64,000 nucleotides of DNA from Helcococcus bovis (GCF_046035435.1 NZ_JBFNFH010000001.1); one strand, 5' to 3'. Counted from the first letter of the stretch, positions 1 through 9,005 are shown. Numbers and translations: made by a program. The notes: generated from the sequence alone by a model not told the origin.

Positions 1-92
1 TTATGTTTATATAAATATAATAACATAATTTTTAATTTTGTAACTGTCATTATTGTTACAAAAATTTAATATTTTTAAAATTCTTTATAATT

Positions 93-133
93 AAAAAATA
101 GAGGAAAATTTAATTTACTCTCCTCTATTTTTT
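93..133 (-). terminator. Intrinsic terminator of the ula-tal-tkt operon
   Basis: Perfect 13-bp inverted repeat (AAAAAATAGAGGA / TCCTCTATTTTTT) starting 4 bases past the transketolase stop. Read on the minus strand, the 3' arm ends in a run of six T. The remaining 92 bases to the window edge show only a weak AT hairpin (TTTTGTAAC / GTTACAAAA). Confidence 0.9.
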
Positions 134-136
134 ATT

Positions 137-2113
137 TTATTTATTATAAAATTTTAAGTTTATCTTTTCAACAATTTTTTCAACAGTAAATCCAAAATAT
201 TCAAATGCTATATCTGCTGGTGCAGATATTCCAAATGTATTCATTCCTACCAATAATCCATTTAATCCTATATATCTGTACCATGTCTTTTCAGATGAAG
301 CTTCTATAGCAACTCTTTTTGTTATATTTGATGGTAATATAACATCTTTATATTTTTCTGTTTGTTCCTCAAATAACTCAATCGAAGGAACAGAAATAAC
401 TCTAGAATATTTTCCTTGATCAAATAATTTTTCAGCTACTTTATAAGCAAGATGAACCTCTGAACCTGATGCCATTAAAATTATTTCAGGGCTATTTCCA
501 AATTCTTTTAATACGTATGCTCCATTAAATAAATTAATTCCTGTATTTTCAATTGATGGTACAGTTTGTCTTGTAAGAATTAAGTTAATAGGTCTATCTT
601 TTGATTTTAAAACATATTCCCACGCCGCTGCTGTTTCTCTATTATCAGCAGGTCTTATAGTAATACAATTAGGTATTGATCTTAACATTGGAAGTTGGTC
701 AACAGCCTGATGTGTTGGACCATCTTCCCCCAACCCAATACTATCATGAGTGAATATATTAACTACTTTTTGATGCATTAAAGCAGATAATCTTATTGCT
801 GGTTTCATATAATCTGCAAAAGATAAAAATGTACCCGTGTATGGCAACAATCCTCCATGTAAACTTATACCATTTGCTATTGCAGCCATTGAATGTTCTC
901 TAATTCCATAATGAATATTTTTCCCAACAGGATTTTTCTTTGAGAAGAATGTTTCATCTTCTATTGTAGTATTATTTGATCCTGCTAAATCAGCAGATCC
1001 ACCAAAAAATGAATCAAAATGTTTTGCTATTTTATTTAACACAACTCCAGAAGAAGCTCTTGTTGCTAAATCCTTATTAAATTCATAATAATCTTTTTCG
1101 TTAAAAAAATTAAAATCATAAGTATTATTAATAGAATTTATAAATGATTCATATTTGTCAGGATACTTAAATTTATATTGATTTAGTAGTTTAATCCATT
1201 CATCTTCGTAAATTTTATGTTTTGATATAGTTTTACCTAAGTATGACTTTACATCATCACTTATAGTAAACATTTCTTTAACATCATATCCTAATTTCAA
1301 CTTCATTTCTTCTATATCTTCTAATTTTAATGGATTACCATGAACATCTGATGTATTTTCTTTATTAGTTCCATATCCTATTTTAGAATGAATTTCTATT
1401 AATGTTGGTCTTTTGCTATCTTTTTTAGCATCTTCAATAGCTTCTCTAATTGCATTAATATCATTTGCATCTTTTACATCTAATACCTGCCAGCCTAACG
1501 CTTCATATCTTTTTGCAACATTTTCAGAAAATGCTATTTCAGTTGTTCCATCAATCGTAATTTTATTAGAATCATACAACATGATTAATTTTCCAAGTCC
1601 TAATGTACCCGCTAAAGATGATGCTTCATTTGACACACCTTCCATCAAACATCCATCACCAGCTAACACATATGTGTAATGATCTATTAATTTTATTTCT
1701 TTTGTATTATATTTTGCAGCTAAATGTTTTTCCGCCATTGCAAAGCCAACAGCATTAGCAACACCTTGTCCTAATGGTCCGGTTGTAACCTCAACACCAT
1801 CTGTGTATCCATATTCTGGATGTCCCGGTGTTTTTGAGCCCAATTGTCTGAAATTTTTTATATCCTCAATACTTAAATTAAAACCAAATAAATGTAATAA
1901 AGAATATTGTAAAGCTGATGCATGACCTGCTGATAAAATGAATCTATCTCTATTAAACCATTTTGGATTTTTAGGATTATATTTCATTACATCATTATAT
2001 AAAACATATCCTATTGGAGAAGCCCCTATTGGAGTCCCTTGATGTCCAGAATTTGCTTTTAAAACCATTTCTGCAGATAATACTCTTATCGTATCAATAA
2101 CTTTCTTTTCCAT
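137..2113 (-). CDS. tkt: Transketolase
   Basis: Thiamine-diphosphate enzyme of the non-oxidative pentose phosphate pathway that moves two-carbon units between ketose and aldose phosphates. At 658 residues it is full length. Visible motifs are GHPE near residue 97, TGPLGQG near 111, the ThDP/metal motif GDGCLMEG near 152, and GIREHSM near 405 in the pyrimidine domain. The ATG has a GAGAGGAA ribosome binding site. It is the last gene of the leftward ascorbate operon. Together with the transaldolase upstream it would feed the D-xylulose-5-P made by UlaF into glycolytic intermediates. It may be the cell's only transketolase or an inducible copy; the window cannot tell. Confidence 0.95.
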   Translation of the reverse strand: MEKKVIDTIRVLSAEMVLKANSGHQGTPIGASPIGYVLYNDVMKYNPKNPKWFNRDRFILSAGHASALQYSLLHLFGFNLSIEDIKNFRQLGSKTPGHPEYGYTDGVEVTTGPLGQGVANAVGFAMAEKHLAAKYNTKEIKLIDHYTYVLAGDGCLMEGVSNEASSLAGTLGLGKLIMLYDSNKITIDGTTEIAFSENVAKRYEALGWQVLDVKDANDINAIREAIEDAKKDSKRPTLIEIHSKIGYGTNKENTSDVHGNPLKLEDIEEMKLKLGYDVKEMFTISDDVKSYLGKTISKHKIYEDEWIKLLNQYKFKYPDKYESFINSINNTYDFNFFNEKDYYEFNKDLATRASSGVVLNKIAKHFDSFFGGSADLAGSNNTTIEDETFFSKKNPVGKNIHYGIREHSMAAIANGISLHGGLLPYTGTFLSFADYMKPAIRLSALMHQKVVNIFTHDSIGLGEDGPTHQAVDQLPMLRSIPNCITIRPADNRETAAAWEYVLKSKDRPINLILTRQTVPSIENTGINLFNGAYVLKEFGNSPEIILMASGSEVHLAYKVAEKLFDQGKYSRVISVPSIELFEEQTEKYKDVILPSNITKRVAIEASSEKTWYRYIGLNGLLVGMNTFGISAPADIAFEYFGFTVEKIVEKINLKFYNK

Positions 2114-2196
2114 AATATTCCTCTCTAAAATTACACTAAACTTTTATAAAATATACGGGAGATATGACAATTTTCATTTTCTCCCGTTATATAAAA

Positions 2197-2850
2197 TTAT
2201 TTCATAGATTTTTTATATTTTTCCCAATCACTTAAAAAATCATTAATTCCTTTATCAGTTAAATCATGATTCCATAATTTAGGGAATAATGTTCCAGGTA
2301 TTGTTGCAATATGTGCTCCTGCCTTTGCTGATTCCTCAACATGAGCTAATGTCCTTACAGATGCAGCAATAATTTCCGATTTGAAATTATACATATCTAT
2401 TATATATCTCAAATCTTCAACTAACTCTATACCGGATTTACCTAAATCATCTATTCTTCCTATGAATGGACTTATATATGTGGCTCCGGCTTTCATAGCT
2501 AACAGCCCTTGAGCCACTGAAAAAATTAAAGTGCAGTTAGTTTTTATTCCTTCTTGTGATAAAATTTTAATTGCTTTTAATCCTTCTTCAGTCATCGGAA
2601 TTTTAACAACAATATTATCTGCCCATTTAGAAATTATTCTAGCTTCTTTAACCATTTCTTCAGATGTTAAACCTATAACTTCTGCAGAAACCGGTCCCTT
2701 TACAAATGAACAAATATCTTTGATTACTTCTTCAAAATCCCTTCCTTCTCTAGATATTAGTGTAGGATTTGTGGTAACCCCATCTACCAAACCTAGATCG
2801 TCTATTCTTTTTATTTCATCAACATTTGCCGTATCTAAAAAAAACTTCAT
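2197..2850 (-). CDS. tal: Transaldolase, short TalC/FSA type
   Basis: 217-residue member of the small transaldolase/fructose-6-P aldolase family, a decameric TIM barrel. The Schiff-base lysine is K83 in VVKIPMT. The N-terminus MKFFLDTANVDEI and the motif GVTTNPTL are typical. Bacillus/Clostridium proteins of this size are usually true transaldolases, and E. coli FSA is a near relative, so substrate preference is not settled by sequence alone. AAGGAGATAAT precedes the ATG. It lies 16 bp after ulaF and before tkt, which places carbon rearrangement in the same transcript as ascorbate catabolism. Confidence 0.92.
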   Translation of the reverse strand: MKFFLDTANVDEIKRIDDLGLVDGVTTNPTLISREGRDFEEVIKDICSFVKGPVSAEVIGLTSEEMVKEARIISKWADNIVVKIPMTEEGLKAIKILSQEGIKTNCTLIFSVAQGLLAMKAGATYISPFIGRIDDLGKSGIELVEDLRYIIDMYNFKSEIIAASVRTLAHVEESAKAGAHIATIPGTLFPKLWNHDLTDKGINDFLSDWEKYKKSMK

Positions 2851-2866
2851 ATTATCTCCTTATCAA

Positions 2867-3553
2867 TTACTGTCCATAATAAGCATTTTTACCATGTTTT
2901 CTATAATAATGTTTATCTTGAACTCTTTTTGGTGTTTTTTCAGCATTTGGATTTATCAAAATTGTAAAAGTAGCCATTTTTGAAACTTCTTCCAATACAA
3001 CAGAATTATGCACCGCATCAAAACAATCTTTTCCCCAAACAAATGATCCGTGATTTTTCAATAAAACAGCTGGAGTTTTTGTAAATTCTTTATCTTTCAT
3101 ATAATCAACTATTAATAATCCTGTGTTTTTTTCATAATCATCATCAATCTCTTCTTGAGTTAAATTTCTTAAAACAGGTACATCGCCATAAATATAATCT
3201 GCATGCGTAGTTCCAAAACATGGTATATCTATCCCGGCTTGAGCCCACGAAGTAGCATATGGAGAATGCGTATGAACAATACCTTTAACTTCTGCAAATT
3301 TTTTATAAATTTCTAAATGCGTTTTTGTATCTGATGAAGGTTTTTTATCTCCTTCAATTATTTCTCCATCAAGATTAACTAAAACAATATCTTCAACCTT
3401 TAATTTATCATAATCAACACCACTTGGTTTAATAGCCACAATTTTACTTTCTTCATCAATTTCACTTACATTTCCCCAAGTAAATTTCACTAAATCATAT
3501 TTTGGAAGAAGTAAATTAGCCTCATAAACTCTTTTTTTCAATTCTTCAAGCAT
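2867..3553 (-). CDS. ulaF: L-ribulose-5-phosphate 4-epimerase (UlaF/AraD family)
   Basis: Class II aldolase-fold zinc epimerase converting L-ribulose-5-P to D-xylulose-5-P, the final ula-specific step. The zinc motif GIVHTHSPYATSWA and a second histidine in LLKNHGSFVWG are present. I start at the MLEELKKR methionine, 57 bases inside the longest open frame, because it has AGGAGGGATT directly upstream and gives 228 residues, the length of E. coli UlaF. The start then overlaps the end of ulaE by 8 bases, suggesting translational coupling. AraD is the alternative, but the neighbours favour UlaF. Confidence 0.92.
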   Translation of the reverse strand: MLEELKKRVYEANLLLPKYDLVKFTWGNVSEIDEESKIVAIKPSGVDYDKLKVEDIVLVNLDGEIIEGDKKPSSDTKTHLEIYKKFAEVKGIVHTHSPYATSWAQAGIDIPCFGTTHADYIYGDVPVLRNLTQEEIDDDYEKNTGLLIVDYMKDKEFTKTPAVLLKNHGSFVWGKDCFDAVHNSVVLEEVSKMATFTILINPNAEKTPKRVQDKHYYRKHGKNAYYGQ

Positions 3554-4403
3554 AATCCCTCCTATTGTAATATTTACCAAGAATATCTTTTGCAAACTTA
3601 CATTGTTCATTTATGATTTCTATATAATTATCTTCTCCTAGATACCAAAATTCTGTAACGAATCTATTTACCTTTAATTCATGTAATTTTTTAAATATTT
3701 TTTCAAAATCTACATTTCCATCACCAAAATGCATATCCCTATATTTACCTGGAACAGTTTCTTTTATATGAAAAGCAAATATTTTACCTCTTCCGGTATC
3801 TATATCTTCTAAAATATCTTTATTATATTTTATTGCAGCATTATTTAAATTACCACAATCAGGATACAAACCTAAATATGGAGAATTAATTTCATCTACA
3901 TATTCCATAGCTTTTGAAACTGTATCCATAAATTCAGTTTCCATTGTTTCAAAACCTAATAAAATTCCTTTAGCTGATGCAATTTCAACTATTTTTTTTA
4001 AATTATCTTCAAATAATTTTTTTGTTTCAGCATTACCATTTTCATAGTAAACATCATATCCTGCTAATTGAATTATTCTTACTCCTAATTTTTCCGCTAA
4101 ATTAATAGCTTTTTCTGCAATAATTATACTTTTAGCTCTAGTTTCTTCATCTAAAGACCCTAAAGGATATTTTCTATGTCCACTTAAACACATTGATCTT
4201 ATAGGAAAATTTGTTTTCTCCATAACACTAATTAAACTATTAATTTCTTCTTGAGACCAATCTAGTCTACCTAATTTTTGATCAGTTTCATCTATGCTGA
4301 TTTCTAAAAAATCATATCCTGCAGATTTTGCAATATTAAACTTTTCTTCCCATCTTAAATCAATAGGTAAAGCTTTCTCATAAAGTCCTAATTGATATTT
4401 CAT
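3546..4403 (-). CDS. ulaE: L-xylulose-5-phosphate 3-epimerase (UlaE)
   Basis: 285-residue xylose-isomerase-like TIM barrel, matching the UlaE/SgaU family length of about 284. Family features are the N-terminus MKYQLGLYEKALP, MCLSGHRKYPLG, GFETMETEFMDT, and HIKETVPGKYRDMHFGDG with metal-binding His and Glu residues. It interconverts L-xylulose-5-P and L-ribulose-5-P. GGAGGACTAA precedes the ATG and lies within the end of the upstream gene, which stops one base before this start. The tight junctions on both sides mark it as a mid-operon gene. Confidence 0.93.
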   Translation of the reverse strand: MKYQLGLYEKALPIDLRWEEKFNIAKSAGYDFLEISIDETDQKLGRLDWSQEEINSLISVMEKTNFPIRSMCLSGHRKYPLGSLDEETRAKSIIIAEKAINLAEKLGVRIIQLAGYDVYYENGNAETKKLFEDNLKKIVEIASAKGILLGFETMETEFMDTVSKAMEYVDEINSPYLGLYPDCGNLNNAAIKYNKDILEDIDTGRGKIFAFHIKETVPGKYRDMHFGDGNVDFEKIFKKLHELKVNRFVTEFWYLGEDNYIEIINEQCKFAKDILGKYYNRRDYA

Positions 4404-5447
4404 TTAGTCCTCCAAAGTATAATATGTAACTGTATTTGTTTCTCTATTAGCTGATATAACTCTTAACTTATTATTATAAATATAAGATGTAACATTTGCT
4501 GTTCCAATTTCACTATCAATATCAATTCGATCAAATGTATTAGTAGTATCATTAAATTTCAATGCAAATAAATCTCTTTCTCCTCCACGATGACCGATAA
4601 ATAATATAGGTTTATTATTTACAACTTGTACATTTAATGCATGTAAAAATCTTAAAGGTTTTTTGTATGAATAAATTTTCTCAAAATTATTTTCACTAAT
4701 TTCTTTATATATATCTAAATGATCTCCATGAAATTCAGAAAATGTTACTAATTCATTTTTACCATCACCATCTAAGTCATAAAGCAATGAATCAGATGTT
4801 GATTGATCTAAAATTTTTTCTATATTCCATTTACCATTATTTATCGGAGGAATAACCTTAAATACACCATTTTCTGATGTAATTAGGGCATATTCTTCAC
4901 CACTACTTACTTTATAAAACCCATGATTTTTTGTTAAGTTATCTTTCAAAACTTCAAACCCTAATTGATTTTCTCCATTAAATTTATCTAAATTTTCAGG
5001 TAATTTAGCAACATAAATTTTTCCTGGTTGGTTCCAATCATTTTTAAAATCAAACCCACTTTTTATTGTACATGCAATTAAAAAGTTTTCTTCACCATTG
5101 CTCAAAACATCAAATCTATGAACAAAAGGTAAAGCAGCAATTACATTAACTTTCCACCTTCCATCAACTTTTTTTACTTGAACAATTTTTGCATCATATC
5201 CATCATTTGGTGAATAAAATTTATATGTGGTTAAAAAACTATTTTTTTGATTTGGTACAGGGATAATTGACATTACCCCTCCATATTCCTCTACAATAGT
5301 TTCCTCATATTTACCATTTGCATCAAATAAGTTTAATGGCCCATTTTTTTCAGTACCAACTATAAATTTTAATTTTCCGTCAACAATAAAATTATTAACA
5401 GAATAAGCTTTCTCCATTTCCGCAATTATTTGTTTATTGAATTTCAT
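4404..5447 (-). CDS. Unknown VCBS/FG-GAP-like protein in the ascorbate operon
   Basis: 347-residue protein that I do not recognise as a named family. It has no signal peptide or membrane segment, so it should be cytosolic. Short beta-strand-like blocks run through it, and a calcium-loop motif DLDGDGKNE sits at about 224-232 followed by LVTFSEFHGDHLDIY, the pattern of VCBS/FG-GAP repeats in beta-propellers. Those are normally extracellular, so a cytosolic copy is odd. The gene overlaps ulaC by 14 bases and abuts ulaE, so it is firmly part of the operon. It occupies the slot held by the decarboxylase ulaD in the classical order but shows no TIM-barrel or decarboxylase motif. The ATG has GGAGGCTGTAG upstream. 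Function unknown; a sugar-binding or lactone/phosphate-processing propeller is speculation. Confidence 0.75.
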   Translation of the reverse strand: MKFNKQIIAEMEKAYSVNNFIVDGKLKFIVGTEKNGPLNLFDANGKYEETIVEEYGGVMSIIPVPNQKNSFLTTYKFYSPNDGYDAKIVQVKKVDGRWKVNVIAALPFVHRFDVLSNGEENFLIACTIKSGFDFKNDWNQPGKIYVAKLPENLDKFNGENQLGFEVLKDNLTKNHGFYKVSSGEEYALITSENGVFKVIPPINNGKWNIEKILDQSTSDSLLYDLDGDGKNELVTFSEFHGDHLDIYKEISENNFEKIYSYKKPLRFLHALNVQVVNNKPILFIGHRGGERDLFALKFNDTTNTFDRIDIDSEIGTANVTSYIYNNKLRVISANRETNTVTYYTLED

Positions 5448-5895
5448 CTACAGCCTCCAAAATAACATTTAGAAACTCTTCTCTTGTTTTTGCATCTAAA
5501 AGTTTTTCAACAATCTCTCTTTTTTCCAATATAGATCCTAATTGACATAATAGTTCTAAATGACTATTACTATCTTTAGCAGATAAAACTATCAATAATT
5601 TTACTGGATCATTATCTAATTCACCAAATTCAATATCATTTTTTAATGTAGTGAAATATAATTTAGTTTCTATCGCTCCTTCCTCAGGTCTTGCATGAGA
5701 TAATGCAACATTTTTAGCTATAACTATATATGGACCAAATTTTAATACACTATCTATCATTGCATCTATATATTTTTCTTCAATAATATTTCTTTCTACT
5801 AATTTAACTGATGCTTTTTTTATTGAATCAACCCAATCTTTGGAATCTATATTTAATTCTATATCATCTATTGTTAAATTTTTTAAACTATACAT
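5434..5895 (-). CDS. ulaC: PTS ascorbate-type IIA component (UlaC)
   Basis: 153-residue EIIA of the mannitol/fructose superfamily; E. coli UlaC has 154. The phosphoryl-accepting histidine is about residue 67 in NVALSHARPEEGA. It takes phosphate from HPr and passes it to UlaB. The start codon has AGTAGGAAG upstream. Gene order IIC-IIB-IIA matches ula operons. It overlaps the following VCBS-like gene by 14 bases. Confidence 0.92.
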   Translation of the reverse strand: MYSLKNLTIDDIELNIDSKDWVDSIKKASVKLVERNIIEEKYIDAMIDSVLKFGPYIVIAKNVALSHARPEEGAIETKLYFTTLKNDIEFGELDNDPVKLLIVLSAKDSNSHLELLCQLGSILEKREIVEKLLDAKTREEFLNVILEAVDEIQ

Positions 5896-5920
5896 TACTT
5901 CCTACTTTCTAAATATAAAA

Positions 5921-6208
5921 TTAATTTGAAATTCCCGCTTCAACTAATTTAGTTTTTATTTCATCTAATGATAATATATTTTTAATTCCTATGACTTTAA
6001 CTCCTAAATTTTTAGAATCATCAAAATTTTTTTCAAAAGCTAAACTACAAACGACAACATCAAAATTCCTTGATGAGTTCTTTCCTTCTGATAAAGATGT
6101 ATGAGAAACATCAGCTTTTATATTTAAATCAGAAAATGCCTGTTTAACTTTCATTTCCATTAATAAACTTGTACCTGCTCCATTTGCACAACAAACTAAA
6201 ACCTTCAT
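5921..6208 (-). CDS. ulaB: PTS ascorbate-type IIB component (UlaB)
   Basis: 95-residue PTS lactose/cellobiose-IIB-like protein. The phosphorylated cysteine is the one preceding ANGAGTSLLM, at residue 7, in a double-Cys start (CCANGAGTS). It transfers phosphate from UlaC to the sugar entering through UlaA. TAGGAGATAAAA precedes the ATG. It lies 9 bp after ulaA and 25 bp before ulaC. Confidence 0.92.
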   Translation of the reverse strand: MKVLVCCANGAGTSLLMEMKVKQAFSDLNIKADVSHTSLSEGKNSSRNFDVVVCSLAFEKNFDDSKNLGVKVIGIKNILSLDEIKTKLVEAGISN

Positions 6209-6217
6209 TTTTATCTC

Positions 6218-7675
6218 CTATTTATTTTTATTTTTTTTATATTGTTCATAGTCAGAAGTTATTAAAAAATAATTTTCTTTATCTTTTTTATATTGTAATT
6301 GAGGTATAATCAATAATACAATAGTAATTACTCCAACTCCAATATATCCTAAATATTTCATTATTATTGTAAATGCTGGCCATACTGTTGCCCAGTCAAA
6401 CATTCCTAAATATCCTCCATGTAATGATAATCCAACTAATGATGCAATAAATGCAGATCCAAATACTTGAATTAATCCACTTAAAAATGGAGTTATAATT
6501 GCAGCTTTTAATCCACCTTTATTATTTGCAAACACACCAATTGTTGCATTATCGAAAAATACAGGCACGAATCCTGCTATTACAATTGTAGGACTCTTTA
6601 GTAAAATTAAAGTTATTATAGCTAAAAATTGACCTAAAGCCCCAAATAAAAATCCTATTGTTATTGCATTTGGTGAACCAAAGCCATAAACTGCAGCACA
6701 GTCAATTCCTGGAACAGCACCTGGTAACAATTTATTAGAGATACCTTGGAATGAAACTGTAAGTTCTGTAACGAATGTTCTAACGCCTAATTGTAATATT
6801 GCTAAATATACAGCAAATTGCAATGCTGTTGTTAGTATGTAAAACACAAATGAATCACCTTGTTTTAAGAATTTTGCAGCAATTAAATAGTCTTTACCTA
6901 AAATCATCAAAATTATTCCAAAAAATGCTGTCATTAACAATGAAGTTGAAACCATATTATCATTAAAAATAGACAACCAGCCTGGTAATTGGATATCTTC
7001 TAACTTTTTAGAATTTTTTGATTTTTTACCAATATACTCTGATAATTTACTCATAAAATAAACACCGAACATTTGTTGGTGTGCTAATGCGAAACCTGCA
7101 CCATCAGTAACTTCTTGAGTAGGTTTTATCGTTAAGTTTGAACCTACTGCCCAATATGTACCTAGCAAAATAGCCATTATAATTAGCATTGGTGTATCTC
7201 CAAGTCCAGGAAATGCATATAATATTAACCAAAAGGCTGTTGCTGCTTGTTGCATTTGTACATGCCCTGTTGTAAATACAGCTCTTAATTTTGTAAACTT
7301 TTGCAATCTAACTAACACTAAATTAAATATAAAAGCTATAAGAAGAAGTATCATAACTTGGGAGAAAGATCTCCCTATGTTTGTCATTGCGGATTGAACA
7401 GCATTTTGACCAAAATATGGGTCAATAACCATAGCCGACAGATTAAATTTTTCTTTTAATCCAACTAAAATTGGTCTGAATGTTGTTACCAATCCACCAG
7501 ATCCTACAGCTAAAATAAAATATCCCACGGTAGCTTTTATAAATCCACTTAAACTATCATACCAAGGTTTCTTTAATAAAATATATCCTAGTAGGACCAT
7601 AAACCCTATTAAATAAGCAGGTTTTGTTAGTATATTAAATACTATAAATTTCCATATCATTTCTAAATATTCCAT
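6218..7675 (-). CDS. ulaA: PTS ascorbate transporter IIC component (UlaA)
   Basis: 485-residue polytopic membrane permease with about 11 hydrophobic segments, close to the 465 residues of E. coli UlaA. Family signatures include the conserved GHVQMQQAATAFW and the stretch LLPGAVPGIDCAAVYGFGSPNA. It imports L-ascorbate and releases L-ascorbate-6-P into the cytosol. GGAGGAAAAAT precedes the ATG. Separate A, B and C polypeptides and the UlaG partner upstream support an ascorbate assignment over other SgaT-like substrates. Confidence 0.93.
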   Translation of the reverse strand: MEYLEMIWKFIVFNILTKPAYLIGFMVLLGYILLKKPWYDSLSGFIKATVGYFILAVGSGGLVTTFRPILVGLKEKFNLSAMVIDPYFGQNAVQSAMTNIGRSFSQVMILLLIAFIFNLVLVRLQKFTKLRAVFTTGHVQMQQAATAFWLILYAFPGLGDTPMLIIMAILLGTYWAVGSNLTIKPTQEVTDGAGFALAHQQMFGVYFMSKLSEYIGKKSKNSKKLEDIQLPGWLSIFNDNMVSTSLLMTAFFGIILMILGKDYLIAAKFLKQGDSFVFYILTTALQFAVYLAILQLGVRTFVTELTVSFQGISNKLLPGAVPGIDCAAVYGFGSPNAITIGFLFGALGQFLAIITLILLKSPTIVIAGFVPVFFDNATIGVFANNKGGLKAAIITPFLSGLIQVFGSAFIASLVGLSLHGGYLGMFDWATVWPAFTIIMKYLGYIGVGVITIVLLIIPQLQYKKDKENYFLITSDYEQYKKNKNK

Positions 7676-7702
7676 ATTTTTCCTCCATCCTAATTATTTA
7701 TT

Positions 7703-8764
7703 TTATAAAAATGCTTTATATGGCAAATCAGGTTCAATTGTAAATGCATCTTCGAATCCTCTACGATACATATACTCTAAATCGTCTTTATTATCAGGGA
7801 AAATGAATTTTCCACCAGGTTGCCAAATATATGGCTTAAATTTATAATTTAATCTATATTTCTTATAGTTCCACAACATCATTATTTCTTTTGGATCACC
7901 TAAAAAATTTGACCAAATATCATGATGAACAGGTATAACAACTTGTGTCTTTAATTCTTCCGCTACCCTTAAAACATCAGATGATGTTAATTTATCAGTC
8001 ATTCCTCTAGGATTTTCTCCATATCCAACTATTGCAACATCAATTTTATTTTCATTACCATGTTTTACAAAATAGTTTGAATGATGTGAATCGCCTGCGT
8101 GATAAATATTTCCGCCACTTGTTTCTATTAAATAATTAACTGCTAATTCTGACATTTCAGGTGGCATATTATCTTTTAATACAACATCTTCATCGACAGT
8201 TAAAAGCATAGTTCTATCAAATGAATCAAATACTTTAAGTTTCGTATCTTTTATTTCAAATTCATCACCAGGTTTCACTGTAACAAGTCTTTCTTCAGGA
8301 ACACCCCATTTTCTCCAAATATCGGTACAGCTTTTCGGTCCGATAAATTTCGTATCTTTAGTATTTTGCATTATTGCAGCTGCAACATCTATATCAATAT
8401 GATCACTATGCGAATGTGTAGACATTATAGCATCTAATTCCTTAATTGCAAATGGATCAATAACGCATGGTGTTGTTCTTAAATTTGGTTGAAGTGCTAC
8501 ACATCCAACCGCTCTTTGATGTTGATGTTTTTCTTTCATAAGTTTATTTTTTTGAGTCTTTTTTCCTGTTTGAACCCATAAGTCCACACACAAATTTGCT
8601 CCCCCATGAGATTTAACCCATAATCCCATATTTCCAAGCCACCACATAGCAACTTTATTTTCAGCAACAATTTCGTTTTCTATTTCTTCATTTAGCCATG
8701 TACCCCATTCAGGAAATGTTTTTAGTATCCATGACTCCCTTGTAATTTCATCAATTTTTGACAT
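7703..8764 (-). CDS. ulaG: L-ascorbate-6-phosphate lactonase (UlaG)
   Basis: 353-residue metallo-beta-lactamase-fold enzyme (family length 354). It hydrolyses L-ascorbate-6-P to 3-keto-L-gulonate-6-P. The metal motif HSHSDH is at 117-122, and further ligands appear in YHAGDSHHSNY and IPVHHDIW. AGGAGGGTATT precedes the ATG. It is the first gene after the regulated promoter, unlike E. coli where ulaG is a separate divergent unit. The product it makes needs a UlaD-type decarboxylase, which is not in this window. Confidence 0.94.
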   Translation of the reverse strand: MSKIDEITRESWILKTFPEWGTWLNEEIENEIVAENKVAMWWLGNMGLWVKSHGGANLCVDLWVQTGKKTQKNKLMKEKHQHQRAVGCVALQPNLRTTPCVIDPFAIKELDAIMSTHSHSDHIDIDVAAAIMQNTKDTKFIGPKSCTDIWRKWGVPEERLVTVKPGDEFEIKDTKLKVFDSFDRTMLLTVDEDVVLKDNMPPEMSELAVNYLIETSGGNIYHAGDSHHSNYFVKHGNENKIDVAIVGYGENPRGMTDKLTSSDVLRVAEELKTQVVIPVHHDIWSNFLGDPKEIMMLWNYKKYRLNYKFKPYIWQPGGKFIFPDNKDDLEYMYRRGFEDAFTIEPDLPYKAFL

Positions 8765-8793
8765 AATACCCTCCTAATAATTTTATGATTACC

Positions 8794-8833
8794 TTTACAA
8801 ATGGATTGTAAAACATTTCTTTCTTTAAGTCAA
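8794..8833 (-). promoter_or_regulatory. ula operon promoter with operator over the -10 box
   Basis: On the minus strand, TTGACT (8828-8833) and TACAAT (8805-8810) are separated by exactly 17 bp. A perfect interrupted palindrome, TTTACAA-ATGGA-TTGTAAA (8794-8812), covers the -10 box, the geometry of a repressor operator. The divergent DeoR-family gene is the obvious candidate to bind it. Confidence 0.75.
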
Positions 8834-8868
8834 TTATTTTATTTAAATAAAAACGTAAAATTTTTCTT

Positions 8869-8902
8869 TTTTATTTTCTTTTGGATAAAAAAGAAAATAA
8901 AA
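8869..8902. repeat. 14-bp AT-rich inverted repeat between divergent promoters
   Basis: TTTTATTTTCTTTT and its exact complement are separated by 6 bases. It lies between the ula and deoR promoters. It could form a cruciform, or mark a second regulatory site or an upstream bound on looping; no function is proven. Otherwise the 292-bp divergent gap holds only the two promoters. Confidence 0.5.
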
Positions 8903-8976
8903 ATAAGTTTTGATTATTTTTTATGTTCTTTTGAAATATTAAATTCGAAAACTTTATTATTAATTTTTTTTAATAT

Positions 8977-9005
8977 TTGACTAAAATATTTTCAAAGAGT
9001 ATAAT
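8977..9005 (+). promoter_or_regulatory. Promoter of the DeoR-family regulator
   Basis: TTGACT (8977-8982), 17-bp spacer, TATAAT (9000-9005), about 50 bases upstream of the regulator start. Near-consensus sigma-A promoter. Confidence 0.8.

Noticed and set aside
34..64. Hairpin TTTTGTAAC / GTTACAAAA at the window edge as a terminator
   Set aside because: Nine AT-rich base pairs with no defined gene to serve inside the window.
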